DNA of 64,000 nt from Selaginella moellendorffii (GCF_000143415.4 NW_003314354.1:38575-102574); one strand, 5' to 3'. Positions 24,805-36,739 are shown, counted from the stretch's first letter. The notes: generated by a model from the letters alone, not told the origin. Numbers and translations are program-made.

Positions 24805-25274
24805 GTATGAATGTTATTTAGTTTCATGAAAATACACTAAGGGTCAAATGAGTTAAATGACTTCTCCAGACTAGCAATGCCTCTTGCTACACCTTCACAA
24901 TTAGATTCGTTAGAAAAAGATAACATTGAATAATATCTAAATGTTCTCACCATTAAGTTATATGTCTGGCTAATAGGAATGACGTTCATCTTGGAAAGCT
25001 CACCATACGCTCAATGAACAAACAAATAGTGTGTGCGTGCATGCCATCACTCTTCTTTAGCTTCAGATTCGGCTTGTTCACCTTGACAATGAGATTTATT
25101 ATACAACCAGATGGACTCAGTCTGGACACAAAGTCACCGCGCTAGTCACCATGCCCCAGATATGTCTAGCCCCTGGACAAAAAACATATAATTTCACGTC
25201 ATTTTCAAATACTTGAAAATTTGTACCTAGTCCCATTTTACTGAATAAATCCCACTTTAACGAAATAGAGCTTA
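24805..25274 (-). repeat. D arm of E1 with terminal inverted repeat
   Basis: 470 bp, inverted and almost identical to 30081-30550. Besides the TIR it contains, on the minus strand, TCAAG|GTGAACAAGCC and a short frame GEQAESEAKEE-stop. This is a diverged second copy of the transposase's last exon and its 3' splice site (compare 43462-43498). Confidence 0.82.
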
Positions 25275-25914
25275 GATAAAATAGCCATTAAGGGCTCTCT
25301 TATCAAGCAATTGCCCCTTTTCCAGTTGACTTAAGAGGAGAGGAACACATTGCCCCCCCTAAGGAACACATGCTTTGGGCTTTCACCCCAAGCATCCTTT
25401 AGTATAGTCTTTGGGATAAGCTTGAAACTTACTAAATATGGAATGGCACTAGATTGTGAATTTGAACACGGGACAAACACCATTGTGTTCAGGCCAATCT
25501 CTACATTCTGTAGATATGCCAAATGAGCAAATTTAGACACTTTCCATAAATAGTATTTAGGACTGAAATGATATTAATACAAAGGGCATGATAAGACACA
25601 ATAAGCTATCATTTAGCAATATTGAGGGACTAGTTTTAATACATGAGGGTTTTTGTCACTAGCAAGTGCAAGACAAAACAAGATGGGAACTCCTTATTGG
25701 GTTAAGTATGCTTAGCTAATAACACGTAGGAATTCCATCCTTATACTCGTCTAGTCTAAGTGCACTTGAAATGCCCAATTAACTCCACTAGCACAAGAGG
25801 GATTAATAAAGGGTCCAGCAATACCGACCTCTTGCCATCGTGGCAGTAAGGGAAGAGTGTTTGAAAGGACTGGCTGACAAATAACTTTCGATACCCAAAG
25901 TCACATTCACAACA
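25275..25914 (-). repeat. LTR-2 3' LTR (inverted), interrupted target of E2
   Basis: On the minus strand it starts TGTTGTGAATGTGAC at 25914, matching the LTR at 16937. Its far end (25275-25322) matches the reverse complement of 47042-47090, a LTR-2-type repeat, up to the point where a transposon end begins. It therefore appears to be the left half of the site into which E2 inserted, now turned around. Confidence 0.68.
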
Positions 25915-25926
25915 CTCTCCCCCCCT
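25915..25926 (-). other. Polypurine tract of the LTR-2 element
   Basis: Minus strand AAGGGGGGGAGAG-type run immediately upstream of the TGTTGTGAATG start of the LTR; it sets minus orientation for 25931-30080. Confidence 0.6.
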
Positions 25927-28900
25927 TAGGGAAGATCGACGTCCTCGTCAATGCATACTTGAGTTTAGAACACCACTAAGAAACAACTCCAGAAAAAGTT
26001 TATGGTATTCACACTATGTGAGAAATGCACCAACTTAAATGAGTTAGGAAGTAACCTCTTTCTCTAACGCGGATGCACTACTAACTCAAATGCCTTCCAG
26101 TTGCCGCTGACAAGGGAATGACCAATAGAGTCAGCCACCCTTGCTGCTCTAGGTGTCACCCAGCTTACAAAAGTGTGATACACCCATGCCCGTAGGGAGA
26201 TAGAGAGAGAAGCTAAAGGCCCCAACCCTCCTGAGCAAAGAAACCAAACCCGTCGGTAAGGTTTAGATAGACTACTGTAAACAGGTAGTTATAGTTGTTT
26301 ACACGGTCATGCCCTTTGAATGGAATAAGGAACATTGACAAAGAGGCAGGTGATGTGACTAGTCGACAATAGCTACCCCATGACTAGAGATTTCACCATA
26401 TACACGAAGTGCCGAAGCCAGTTTGCCTATACTGGCCCAAAGTCAAAGATCAATAGATGAATATTAAAGTCATAGACAATGATATCTGAGAGTTTTAACT
26501 ATCAGTGAATAAAGTTTAAATTAGAACACAAAAGTATTCCAAGTAAGTTATCATCTGATAAACTAGTATTATAGTATAGGAACCACCAAGATCAATATGA
26601 TTGAAAGATATAGGATTCACTATCCAACAAAATTCGATAGCCAAACTATCATCAAGAAAACTCAATGATAAAACTTAACTATCAAAGATTACAGATAGTA
26701 TGCCAAACAACTTACCAAAGATAACTCAACAAACACAAAGTATCATTGACTGGCAAGTAAGATGCTTACGAATGTATCACCCGAAGGAAATAATATCCCA
26801 ATCTATCAGAATTAACTTGAGCAATAATCAACAGAATAGAATAAATGCGGTAAGACTAACAAACACCCATTCATGCCAACTATCACAAAAGTCAATCTGA
26901 ATAAATCTTGGTCAACAATACAAAGGAACTCAAGTTGCTTAAGCAAGTGTCAGTAATATCCTATTGATGTCTCAAACCCAATAGACCAATCTAGAGTAAA
27001 CCATAAAGAACATATGGTATTGCAAAAAGTCATAAGCCATTAAAGAAAATAACTAATTATCATGAAAGATCATCAATCATCCCATCAATAAAGAAATCCA
27101 TAATTAATGTCAAAAAAAAAATCCACCATCCTAAAGAATAGTGAATCATTCTTTATCAACAATAATCAAGAAAAACCTTTTGACAAGGATAATCAACTAT
27201 CCTAAATAATAGTCAATCATCACCAATGATTGCCAGATATAAATACTAACTTCAACATCAAAGCTAATGAGCTAAATATACCTTCCCTAACAACTTTTAA
27301 CAAATGGATCAATGAGCACAAAACTCAAGGAACCAAAAGCTCAAAGAAGCCTATAATTAAGTCTTGCTTAATAATAATCACGAGTCTTGTAGGAACTAAC
27401 TTCAATGCTAAAGAGAAATTATGGTACAACCCATTATATCCCCCTCAACACATCTATAAGCTGAACTTCATAATGCCAAAGCTAATGAAGAGCATATTTG
27501 CATCAATCCAAAAGCTAAGCACAATGAAGCTATGCTCAACAAATAATCTTCTGATTGATCCTCCATGAATCCATTTATAGCAAAATGTAACTCACTTTAT
27601 AACAAACACAAGAAGAATCATCTATAATCAATATATCCCAACTCAAATCCAATAAGAATTCAAATATTCTAATATCGATCACTAGCTTTTCCTTTTGTAA
27701 AATTAGTATAGTCCACAACTAAATCACTTTTCAGTGAAAAACTAAAACTCAACCCCTACTAAACAATCTCGTCTAGAACATAAATAACTCAACTTGCCAC
27801 TCAAATCATTTAAACATCAATACAGTTGCTAACTAGCAAGTGTTTGAATGCCAATAACTTAAATCTATAACCAAATCATCAATACTATCTCTATCAAGAC
27901 TAATGAAACTCAATATCAATCCTAAGGAGAGACATCTCATTTTACTCAAATCTCAATATTAACAATGTCAACGACAAAGCATCACTTCAATGCCACCAAC
28001 ACCATAACAAAGCTATAGGAAAGCACGAGTGAATCACCACTCAAAACTCCCTAGCAACTAAGCTAACTAAAGTTGAAAATACTTTATTCAATATCCGAGA
28101 ACAATCCTTTAGCAAAACTCAGTTATAGATAACACTTCCTCAAGGAGTGAATCACCACATCCAAGACTCCATGAAATCCAACACTAAGGACTAAATGTAA
28201 CCAAATGACATTAACAAAGGTAGAATCGATATACCAACATGGAAAAACCATGTAAATCTAACAACACGATCCTCCACACCATCCGATAAAGCAAGCCCAT
28301 CACTGCTAAATCATCATTGAGTGAAGTAAGTGTTAAATAGTCTTTGACAAAGTCTACAAGCCATCATTAGCTGCCAAACAACAGACAATCACTCTTTCAA
28401 CTTGCTTTCATAAGACCCAAACACCAACTCTTGTCATCAAGTTATATTCTTGTTCAATATGAATGTAATACCTCAAGTATGAGATAAAGGTTCATAGGCA
28501 AGCATAAACCAAAGACCACTCGAAACCAACTCAGCCGCAATAAGCTCACTAATGCGTTTATCCAAAAGCTCTGAGCATGCCTTAAAGTGGCTAGCTACAC
28601 ATAATCAACACTTAGTTGAAACTAAAGTGAAGACCATGAGATGGACTCATATCAGTACACAACCTCCTCATAGATAAAGCTTTAGTATGGGTACCAACAG
28701 CTCAACCTCAAATAACTAAGTTGGATATCACCATCCTCTGCCAAAGCACAGGGCCACCAAGACTAAATCAGGATCAATAAGAGCTCACTACTCTCATAGA
28801 GTCTAATAAAATGCAAGGTCCAACCTGCCACCAAGCATAATGCTAAAAGAAAGGCATAAGGGTCACCCTTCTAGAAAAGTGCAATGGCCATTTTTTTACA

Positions 28901-30080
28901 CCAACTCTAGACTTTATCCAACTCAATTGCCTTAGTTGCAAAAGTCAGCATCCCTTTTGGGCCGCATCATACAAATCATTTACTAAGGTTTAGGCTAACC
29001 AAAGTCAACACTAACCCCTTCACTAGTTTGTATTGGCTTATGAAAATGAAATGGTTTTCAAGCAAAGTGATTAATAGATCAACCATTGAAAAAGTCTAAG
29101 AAAATTTGTAGAAAATTTTCCATCATAGAAAAAGAATGACTCTTAGTCTAGGAAATCAAACTTTCAAGACTCAACCAACTTCTTCCTACCTACAATTTCT
29201 GATAGGTTCTCCTCAACATAAATTCTCATGATCCATCAATATGCTTAAGCATTGAACATCTTTGCCTATATAACCGATATCTAACACCGACATTCGCAAA
29301 GTGCAAAATGAACATCCAAGGCTTGATCATGAAGACCACATCTTCGGATATCCACATTGCACTAACACTCTTCTTCAATCACCTTCAAGATCCAATGTGA
29401 AGCCAAAACACTAACAAGAAAAATGACATGAAACATCAAAGTCTAAGGAGAATTTCTTATCACTTGAAATAACAATGCCATTTCCACTAACACAAGTGTT
29501 AACAATATCAATGCCTCAACTACATACTTTCTCCATCCAATAATTTACTCCAAATGCTAATGGATCAACTAATAAGCCATAACAAGTGAATGCTATAACC
29601 CTTTCCAACATTACAATAGGCAAACTCAAGGAAACAAATACCAACTTAAGTTTAGCATAATGGACCACCACCGAGAATCCAGTCAAATCTACTACAATAC
29701 TACTTCGCAAGTAGACTAGTTTCACTATCAACCACTTTGGGGTTGATCATCATTTAACCAAGCAACTTCGTAAACACATTACTCACAATCATACAGATAT
29801 GATATGGAAATCACAATGACTTGATCATCAATTGAGCAACACCATGAGCAATGCACATGTCACTGCTACAAAGGTTTATATGAGTATTAAGTGTCAACTC
29901 GACTTGACGAAATGCAACATAAATGCCACACCCCACCGATAAAAATTTACAACACTTTAACACTACTAACTTTTGTTCACAATACAGACAAGCTCATATC
30001 AATCTCTTTTCGACCAAACTCAAAACTAATCCAACACCAAGCTACTTAAGGAGTAATAGCAAAATTTCCTAGAAAAGAAT
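25927..30080 (-). other. LTR-2 internal region, noncoding, 4.1 kb
   Basis: AT-rich and C/A-biased on the plus strand with no intact frame above about 110 codons and no retroviral-type motif seen. The part near 27940-28070 matches 16190-16340 in inverse. It lies between the two transposons and may be an inverted block (see findings). Confidence 0.55.
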
Positions 30081-30550
30081 TAAGCTCTATTTCGTTAAAG
30101 TGGGATTTATTCAGTAAAATGGGACTAGGTACAAATTTTCAAGTATTTGAAAATGACGTGAAATTATATGTTTTTTGTCCAGGGGCTAGACATATCTGGG
30201 GCATGGTGACTAGCGCGGTGACTTTGTGTCCAGACTGAGTCCATCTGGTTGTATAATAAATCTCATTGTCAAGGTGAACAAGCCGAATCTGAAGCTAAAG
30301 AAGAGCGATGGCATGCGTGCACACACTATTTGTTTGTTCATTGAGCGTGTGGTGAGCTTTCCAAGATGAACGTCATTCCTATTAGCCAGACATATAACTT
30401 AATGGTGAGAACATTTAGATATTATTCAATGTTATCTTTTTCTAACGAATCTAATTGTGAAGGTGTAGCAAGAGGCATTGCTAGTCTGGAGAAGTCATTT
30501 AACTCATTTGACCCTTAGTGTATTTTCATGAAACTAAATAACATTCATAT
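30081..30550 (+). repeat. D arm of E2 with terminal inverted repeat
   Basis: Inverted copy of 24805-25274. The exon-like GTGAACAAGCCGAATCTGAAG (part) is on the plus strand here, facing the transposase remnant T'. It begins TAAGCTCTATTTCGTTAAAG. Confidence 0.83.
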
Positions 30551-30697
30551 TATTAAGGAATTTCTCTAGTACCTTTTTTTTACGACATAGAGGCTTGCAT
30601 TTCTTTCAAAGGTGATTTAGTAAAAGGCCTGAGGGCACATGCCATTCTATTTCTCAGACCGGTATTAAGATATACTAGTGCAAAGGGCCACATGCCA

Positions 30698-32578
30698 TCA
30701 CGCCTCCTCTGATTCAGATTCGGATTGTTCACCTTGAAATAAAATACATTAGAAACTTAGTAAAGGAATATTAAATCTCACCTTGAACCCGGGTTATGAA
30801 TGCTTTTGCTGCATCTCTTGCATGGTCTAGCAAGGTGATGGTGGCACTCTGCTTCCGCATCCAACCATGCACAACATTATCCACCGATATGCTCATGCTG
30901 GGATCCCTTGGATTCAGCACCCATCTCTTTTCTAGGCAATCCTTCGTATATCCGGAACTTGGCTTGAACCACTCCACAGTTACATTGAAGGAGTTAGTTT
31001 CCGCGTCCTCCTCTGCATCAGTGATGCAGCGCCCCACCCATATCATTTGTTTTTTATTACTGGGTCTAACAAGCACGACCATTCCTTTGTAGACCTGTAC
31101 TGGATTGAATGCTGAATCCGGCTTCTTGTTCCTCGGCCCACAATAGTGATCCTCAACATCGTTATCTGTCACTGCATTTCCAGAGGACATTGTTCCGCTA
31201 CTATCTGGTGCTCTAGGTTCTGGCCAAAAGGACTCTTCCAATTCTTCATATACAACCGGCCCATTTTGGATAGCAGATATAATCTTCTCCCAGTATTCGA
31301 GCAAAGGCTTGCACCTCTTAAAATAGGATTCTCCACCAAACACCAACCCCCTCTTCCAGAAGGCAATATGCTGTCTAATCCCGGCCACTATACTTTCCTG
31401 GTCTTTGAGTCCATCCGGGTGCATCGGCCGTGGGGAACCCTGAGGAATCATAGGTTCCCCAGTTATGGGATCTCTCTTGAAGAGTTCAATGCCATCCACT
31501 GGCAGCCACACTGTGTCCCATTCTCTCATCTTGTACCTCATCACTGGAGCACCGTCACGCATGTTGAAATGAAACTGAAGAGGCTTGGAGTGGCCAATCA
31601 GCGTTTCGGATCCGTCCCTGATGTAGCCTCTTACAAACCCCTTAAAGTCTGGAACCTCTGTCACAAGTGCAGCTTCAACAGTGCCTTTGATACAATTTTG
31701 GAATTCATCGTAGAGTTGTGGGAGGGTGAGGACATTGGATCGCCGGAGGGACTCTGCCAGGTGACTGAACATGGCATCGACGTCTTCATGAGTGTGCCCA
31801 ACCATGAGAAAGCCAAGTGTAACCGTTTCAAATATGCCTTTGGCAACAAGCATCGCCAAGTACGCGAAGACGTACATGTTTTTGTTCTCACTGCCAGCAT
31901 TGTCTATTTGGAGCAGAAGATGGGGTGGAAGGCCACATCGGCCGCAAGAACTTCCTTGAGATTCTGCTTCGTTTGGATGAGGCTATGCATTCACCGGGCG
32001 ACCAGCCTCGTCGGAATGGCATGAGGCCTCACGTGATAACCCTACAATCTGACGGCCAACATATTCACTGGGATGGCATGGGGCCCCACGCGATACTGCA
32101 AGCCTTTGCTCCTCCTCCAGCTGAACCCTGTATGGGGTTCGATCGACAAGGGCCTTATGCAAGGGTTGGCCGTTCAGCTCAGTCTGCGCACTTTGCAGAG
32201 ACCTTAAGTGTTATGCTAGGGACGCAATCATCATGTTTGCACCCCCGCCACCCCATAGAGGTACAAAGAAGTTCCCATAGTTCTGGGCACCATGCCCATG
32301 AGCGATTATGCCAAACAGAGACACAGGCAGCTGCATGGATGAAGAGATTGCCTTGGGGGCAGGATTGAGTCGAGGTAAGCACGTCTTTTTCTGGTCCATT
32401 TTGTCGTGGATGATGCAGAGGTAAGAGTCAGGTCTCTCCATGGAGAGAATCCTGTTATGATAATATGCAGTCCTGCAGCTTCTCTGCTCGATGTTGTGGT
32501 CGAGCCGCCTTCTAACCAACGTCTCTCGCTCTTAAGCGCTGCAAGAATTCTTCAACAAAACCATTTTGATAGCAGTGC
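30698..32578 (-). pseudogene. Truncated transposase gene (T', left arm of E2)
   Basis: Inverted copy of about 41613-43498 from the T gene. It has lost the promoter, N-terminal domain and first catalytic region: at 32578 sequence corresponding to 41613 is fused directly to sequence corresponding to about 39655. The C-terminal half is open as far as 31877 (VGHTHEDVDAMFSHLAE...) and, unlike the right-hand copy, keeps tryptophan at the codon that is a stop at 43330 (NVVHGWMRKQS). A 3' intron and a last exon (GEQSESESEEA-stop, ending 30698) follow. Confidence 0.78.
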
Positions 32579-34589
32579 ACTGCGCTCAGCGGAACCAAGA
32601 ACACGGCGCACAAAAATGATAGACCTAGGAAGGAGTTCGAGAATTCAAAAATAACACACGCTTGAACGTCACATCAAATCCTCTGACAAACCAGATCTTA
32701 TGATTCCTCTGACAAATTTCAAACTGAGTAGCTTCTAGACTTTGCTGTCGGAGGTTGAACTTTGTCACATCATGTCCTTGCCTCGATCCAGCTGTGCCAT
32801 GTCAGTGATTCGAACTTTGCCATGCCATGTCAGCGATCCGCGCCAAGATTATTCGCCGTGTAAAGGAATAATTATGCTGTGTGTGTACGTCCATTTATGG
32901 CAATATAAGGCCACACGCCATTCAAAGAATAATGCTAGTCGAGCATTTTTTGGTGCATTTTTGGGTTCAAAATTGCATGAGCCCACACGCTATAAAGTTT
33001 ACCTGTACCAAAAATAGAAACAGCTTTATTTACTTGGGAATTTAAGTGGTTGAGGCATTTTTAAACTTACAAACACATGCCCTACTTACATTTATTTGGT
33101 TGCTTAAAATTCAAAAATATTATAAACCTTTCTTTTTGCATTTTCAATGTTTTCAATTATGGTTTTTGATTTTCGCAGGACCAGCCTAGTAATCTATTTG
33201 CATCCCGTCATGTTTATAGCTAGCTTTCGTTTGTCCCCTTCGCTGGCCTGAGATACATCTGCTCGGAATCTGCCTCTTACAGCATTTGCCCAGAAAGGGC
33301 ATCTTTCTTCACGCAGCATTTGCCACATGTTTAGGGTTAGGGTTTAGGGTTTAGGGTTTAGCAATTCAGTAGCTTGATAAACATGCAAATACAGAACTTA
33401 ATGCAAAATCCTTTGATATGTCACAATGCCCCTAGGACCATAAACACATTTCAATAGAGAGGGTCCTTTCATTTCATAACTCCTTACGTAGATCTTAGTG
33501 AAACCAGAGTTAGTGAAGTTGGTTTCTTGTGATCCCGCATCTAATTGTGATGTCCCTTTGCAGTGTCGATGGAAAGGTCAATGCACACCAAACTGTAGAA
33601 TCTTGGAGCAAAATAACGGTCGGATCTATGGCAAATGCCCCTGAAATATTGTAAGGCTTGTGTGGTCTTATGTGGTGTCTGATCGAGATGCTTTTTTGCA
33701 GGGTCATCAAGAAGGACATTGTATACCATTCTGTAAAATCTAGTTGCGATCTAACGGTTGGATCTCCAGGAAACTCAAAACAATCTCGCGCGTGTCAGAA
33801 TATTCTAGGAATATACTCCTATGTGCTCCTGAAAATGGCATGCGGCCCCACGCCATTCAAGAGATAACGCCAGATGACGCCGAGCATTTTTTGGTGCATT
33901 TTTTGGGATCAAAATTGCATGAGCCCACACGCTTGAACGTCACATCAAATCCTCTGACAATTTATTTAGCTGAACATCTGGCATTTTTGGAAATACAAGA
34001 TGCTTTGGAATATCCAATCATGCATGGTATAAATATAGCGAGGGTATTAAATGATATCCCAATCATCATCTTTCTTTTGGATTTCGCGTGCATGCAGTCC
34101 GAGGAATGATGACGTTGCGGATTTCTTTTGGATTTCACGCATGCGCGCGCCGATCCAGAAATTAATGGTGGCGCCCAAGTCCGAGGAATGATGACGTGGC
34201 GGGATTACCAACCGTCATGACATTTCGCGCGTGTGAGGTTAGGTTTTGCATTTTGCTTCGTACTCGCGCTCGCATCGCGCTCCCACTCGCGTTCCCACTT
34301 CTCTATAGGTTTCTCGTGTGCATCGGCGTCCACTCGCGCTTGCATCACACTCGCGCTCGCATCGCGCTCGTGTGCATCGGTGTCCACTTCAAGACACACC
34401 CAGTTTGTAACTTCGCCGCCAACTCTGCTGCCCACTCCGCCACCCACACGCAGCCCACTTGGCGTCCCGAGAGATTTCAGCGCCACTCTCCAACTGTAAG
34501 TGGCAGAGTAGCCTTGCTGCTACGATCCGCTGCACACACAGTGCACATTCGCCAGCGAGTCTGGTTGTCACGCTTCCATTCGGCTTCAA
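32579..34589. promoter_or_regulatory. X arm (left): central regulatory region of the transposon
   Basis: Noncoding region between T and gene 2, present inverted at 37618-39655. It contains palindrome copies (32897, 32972, 33835), a telomere-like tract (33330-33360), and a GC-rich part (34258-34390) with CGCGCTCGCATCGCGCTC-type repeats just upstream of gene 2. Its place between two divergent genes suggests a two-way promoter; no TATA box is evident. The open frames in it (34196-34705 and shadows) follow the simple repeats and are not credible genes. Confidence 0.5.
33330..33360 (+). repeat. Interstitial telomere-type repeat (TTTAGGG)n
   Basis: Four adjacent units of the plant telomere motif, one of them a base short (TTAGGG), within the X arm. 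The mirror copy is at 38881-38912. Confidence 0.88.
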
Positions 34590-36739
34590 ATGGTAAGTCT
34601 TTTAGGCCAAGTAGAAAATGGCATGAGGCCACATGCCATTCAGTAGCAACATTGGCATGCACCGATTGGGCTCTCGAGTGCAGTCTGGTTACAGATGGCG
34701 TGTAGCCTCACGCCATCTTAGGATGCAGCCTCAAGACATCTGATGCAGTGGTGAATGGCGTGTGGCCTCACATTATTTCCAGCTACTAGCTTTTCATCTG
34801 TCAGCTCTAATTGTTGTGCATTTCTGAACAGGCGAGGAATTGCGTTCTTCTTCCAGCCACTGTCAATGTGGATGCAAAGAAGGGGGAGGAGCTCACCAGT
34901 TGGACTTTCGGGATGGAAGGCGAGGATCTGAGGCTGTACAACACAGATGGTGGGAGAAAAGAATGCATGGGGATCCTCATCCAAGTGACAGACACTCCAT
35001 GCAGTTCCATGCAAGAATATGGACTGGCACTTGTGGTAGAGACAGCGTCTACCTTCAAGATCCACCTTGCACATCCTAGCGGCTTCCCGAAGGGGGGCAG
35101 CGGCTATGAGGAATTCCTAGAGGGAGCTAGGGAGAGGTTGTCCAAGAGGCCCACAATTTCAAAGACGCTGCGGGTCTATGAAGATCACATGGAATCCACG
35201 GACCTCACCTACGGTGATGTTCAAAAACTATATTCCAACATTGAGCCGTTGAGAGTGACTCCAGTTCGCGAAGCAAAGGGGAAGGGGGTCGATCTGGAAA
35301 CTACCTCGAAGCAGAAAAGGGTGGTCAAGCTCAAGCCGACGTCCGACTCTCCTGCTCCAAAAAAGAAGCTACTCAGTGATGCCATTGCCTCGAGTTCGAA
35401 CACTACACCCACCAAAAAGAAGAGCCGCAAAGAGCAGAAAGAGCAAGAAGAGGCAGCAAAAATCGTCGCAGATAATAGTACTTGTTACTATTCCAACAAA
35501 GTATATACAATTGACGTGAGTCGTATCGACATCCAAAGCAAATACAACCACAGGCTAGTATCTGATGAGTGGGTGGAGAAACTGAAGCAAAAGATGCTGG
35601 CAAGTCCAGTAACACCCGACATCGCAGACGTGATCCCCTACTACCGAACAATGAAGGGCGAGACGAGGTTTCCAGACTTGATCAATAGGAAGGTGTTGGA
35701 CGATCAGAACATCCGCTTCTATGCCATCTCCGGGCAGCATTCTAGCTTGGCGATGCAAGAGATAGTTGTGGATATTATGGTGGGCGAGGAGGTGAAGAAA
35801 GTCTTCAAGACAAGAGTTGTCCGCCTGATAAAAGGCAACTCGCCCCTCCGATCTATCATATACATCTCCCACACGCAGAATGTCAAGCAAGAAACGTGCT
35901 ACAAATCGGGTCTGCACGAGACATTGGCACGAACACGGAAGCTCTGGGTTCAACTGAAGAAGCCACAAAAACCAGGACAAGGACGTGCACTAGCAACTAG
36001 CGCCTGGCAGGTAAGCCTCGTTGCATGTGGCATAGCATGTGGCCTCACGCCATTTCCATTGCAGGAATTCTCGAGTCTTCTCTCGAAAACACTGGGGGTC
36101 AATGACACACTCAGCATCCATAACATTCTACTCGCGACAAAAGTTGCTTTTGACAAATGGGTAGATGTGCTGAGGAGGTACCATGACGGGGAGTTGCCAA
36201 ACTCAATGTGTGTGGAGGACGGCCGGAAGCCCAATGATTTGAAGCTCAACGCCTTGTGTTTCTCGCGGTCTCTAGATGACGACGACCTTCTGATAGTGGC
36301 TAATGCTCTTCTACGTGGTGAGGTAGTCTTCAACAAGACCAAAATGACTCCCGGCCATATTGTGACATACGAGGACTTGTGCACGACTCTGAGAGCTCGT
36401 GCGCTATTGAAGGATTGGATCTTCGAGCAAGTGGCCGTGGAGAGGGTGAGCATCGACACCACGCAAGAGATGATGGAAGCGCTAGATTTGTCAAATGAAG
36501 ACATCGACGAGTACGTGAAGGGGGCCCCCAAGTTCATCGATCTGCTGCGGGATGCCACGAAAAGTAAAGCTGAGAAGTTGGATCAGTATCCAAATTTCAT
36601 TAAGATTGATGTCGACCGCCGGCTTCAGAAACAGCTCGACCCCGCAGCAGAGGCCTATCGAGAACCTTACCGGGTATACTTGAATTCGGATGAGGATCAA
36701 AGGTGGAGGAGCATCGTTTCCCGCAGAGATGAGCAGGTC
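34590..36739 (+). pseudogene. Gene 2, 5' half: leader plus ParB-like domain (N-P, E2)
   Basis: A likely start is the ATG at 34590-34592, directly before a 5' splice site (GTAAGT); intron 34593-34830 ends TTCTGAACAG and the next exon reads in frame ARNCVLLPATVNV. This long intron holds three palindromes. The frame then runs to 36739: leader domain (about 35 to 130 residues in), a basic K/R-rich, NLS-like part (KKKSRKEQKEQEE), then the ParB/sulfiredoxin-like domain (VSRIDIQSKYN..., ISGQHSSLAM). A 54-nt intron lies at 36011-36064. At 36739 the gene runs into an inverted N copy (DEQVCNDFCC..., stop at 36841) instead of C. I infer nuclear DNA binding from the NLS-like run and the ParB resemblance only. 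Confidence 0.65.

Larger units (their letters stand above)
18577..25274. mobile_element. E1: rearranged large TIR DNA transposon (6.7 kb)
   Basis: Bounded by inverted ends beginning TAAGCTCTATTTTGTTAAAG (18577) and the matching GAGCTTA end at 25274. Its order is A' (18577-21429, minus), C' (21430-22482, minus), P (22483-23741, plus), C (23742-24804, plus), D' (24805-25274). C' and C are a near-perfect inverted repeat around P, while A' and D' are unrelated arms that both end in the TIR. It encodes only parts of gene 2 and no transposase, so it is nonautonomous. It shares every module with E2. Confidence 0.85.

Noticed and set aside
18577-25274. Helitron or CACTA element
   Set aside because: Clear terminal inverted repeats exclude a Helitron, and ends start TAAGCTC, not CACTA; no Rep/helicase or CACTA transposase is seen.
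31146-32024. 292-codon plus-strand frame over the T' remnant (mirror at 42169-43047)
   Set aside because: Antisense shadow; the opposite strand holds the catalytic motifs and is the conserved reading.
34196-34705. 169-codon frame upstream of gene 2 (and its mirror at 37502-37996)
   Set aside because: It depends on CGCGCTCG-type simple repeats, differs in frame between the two arms, and lies in the presumed promoter/leader.
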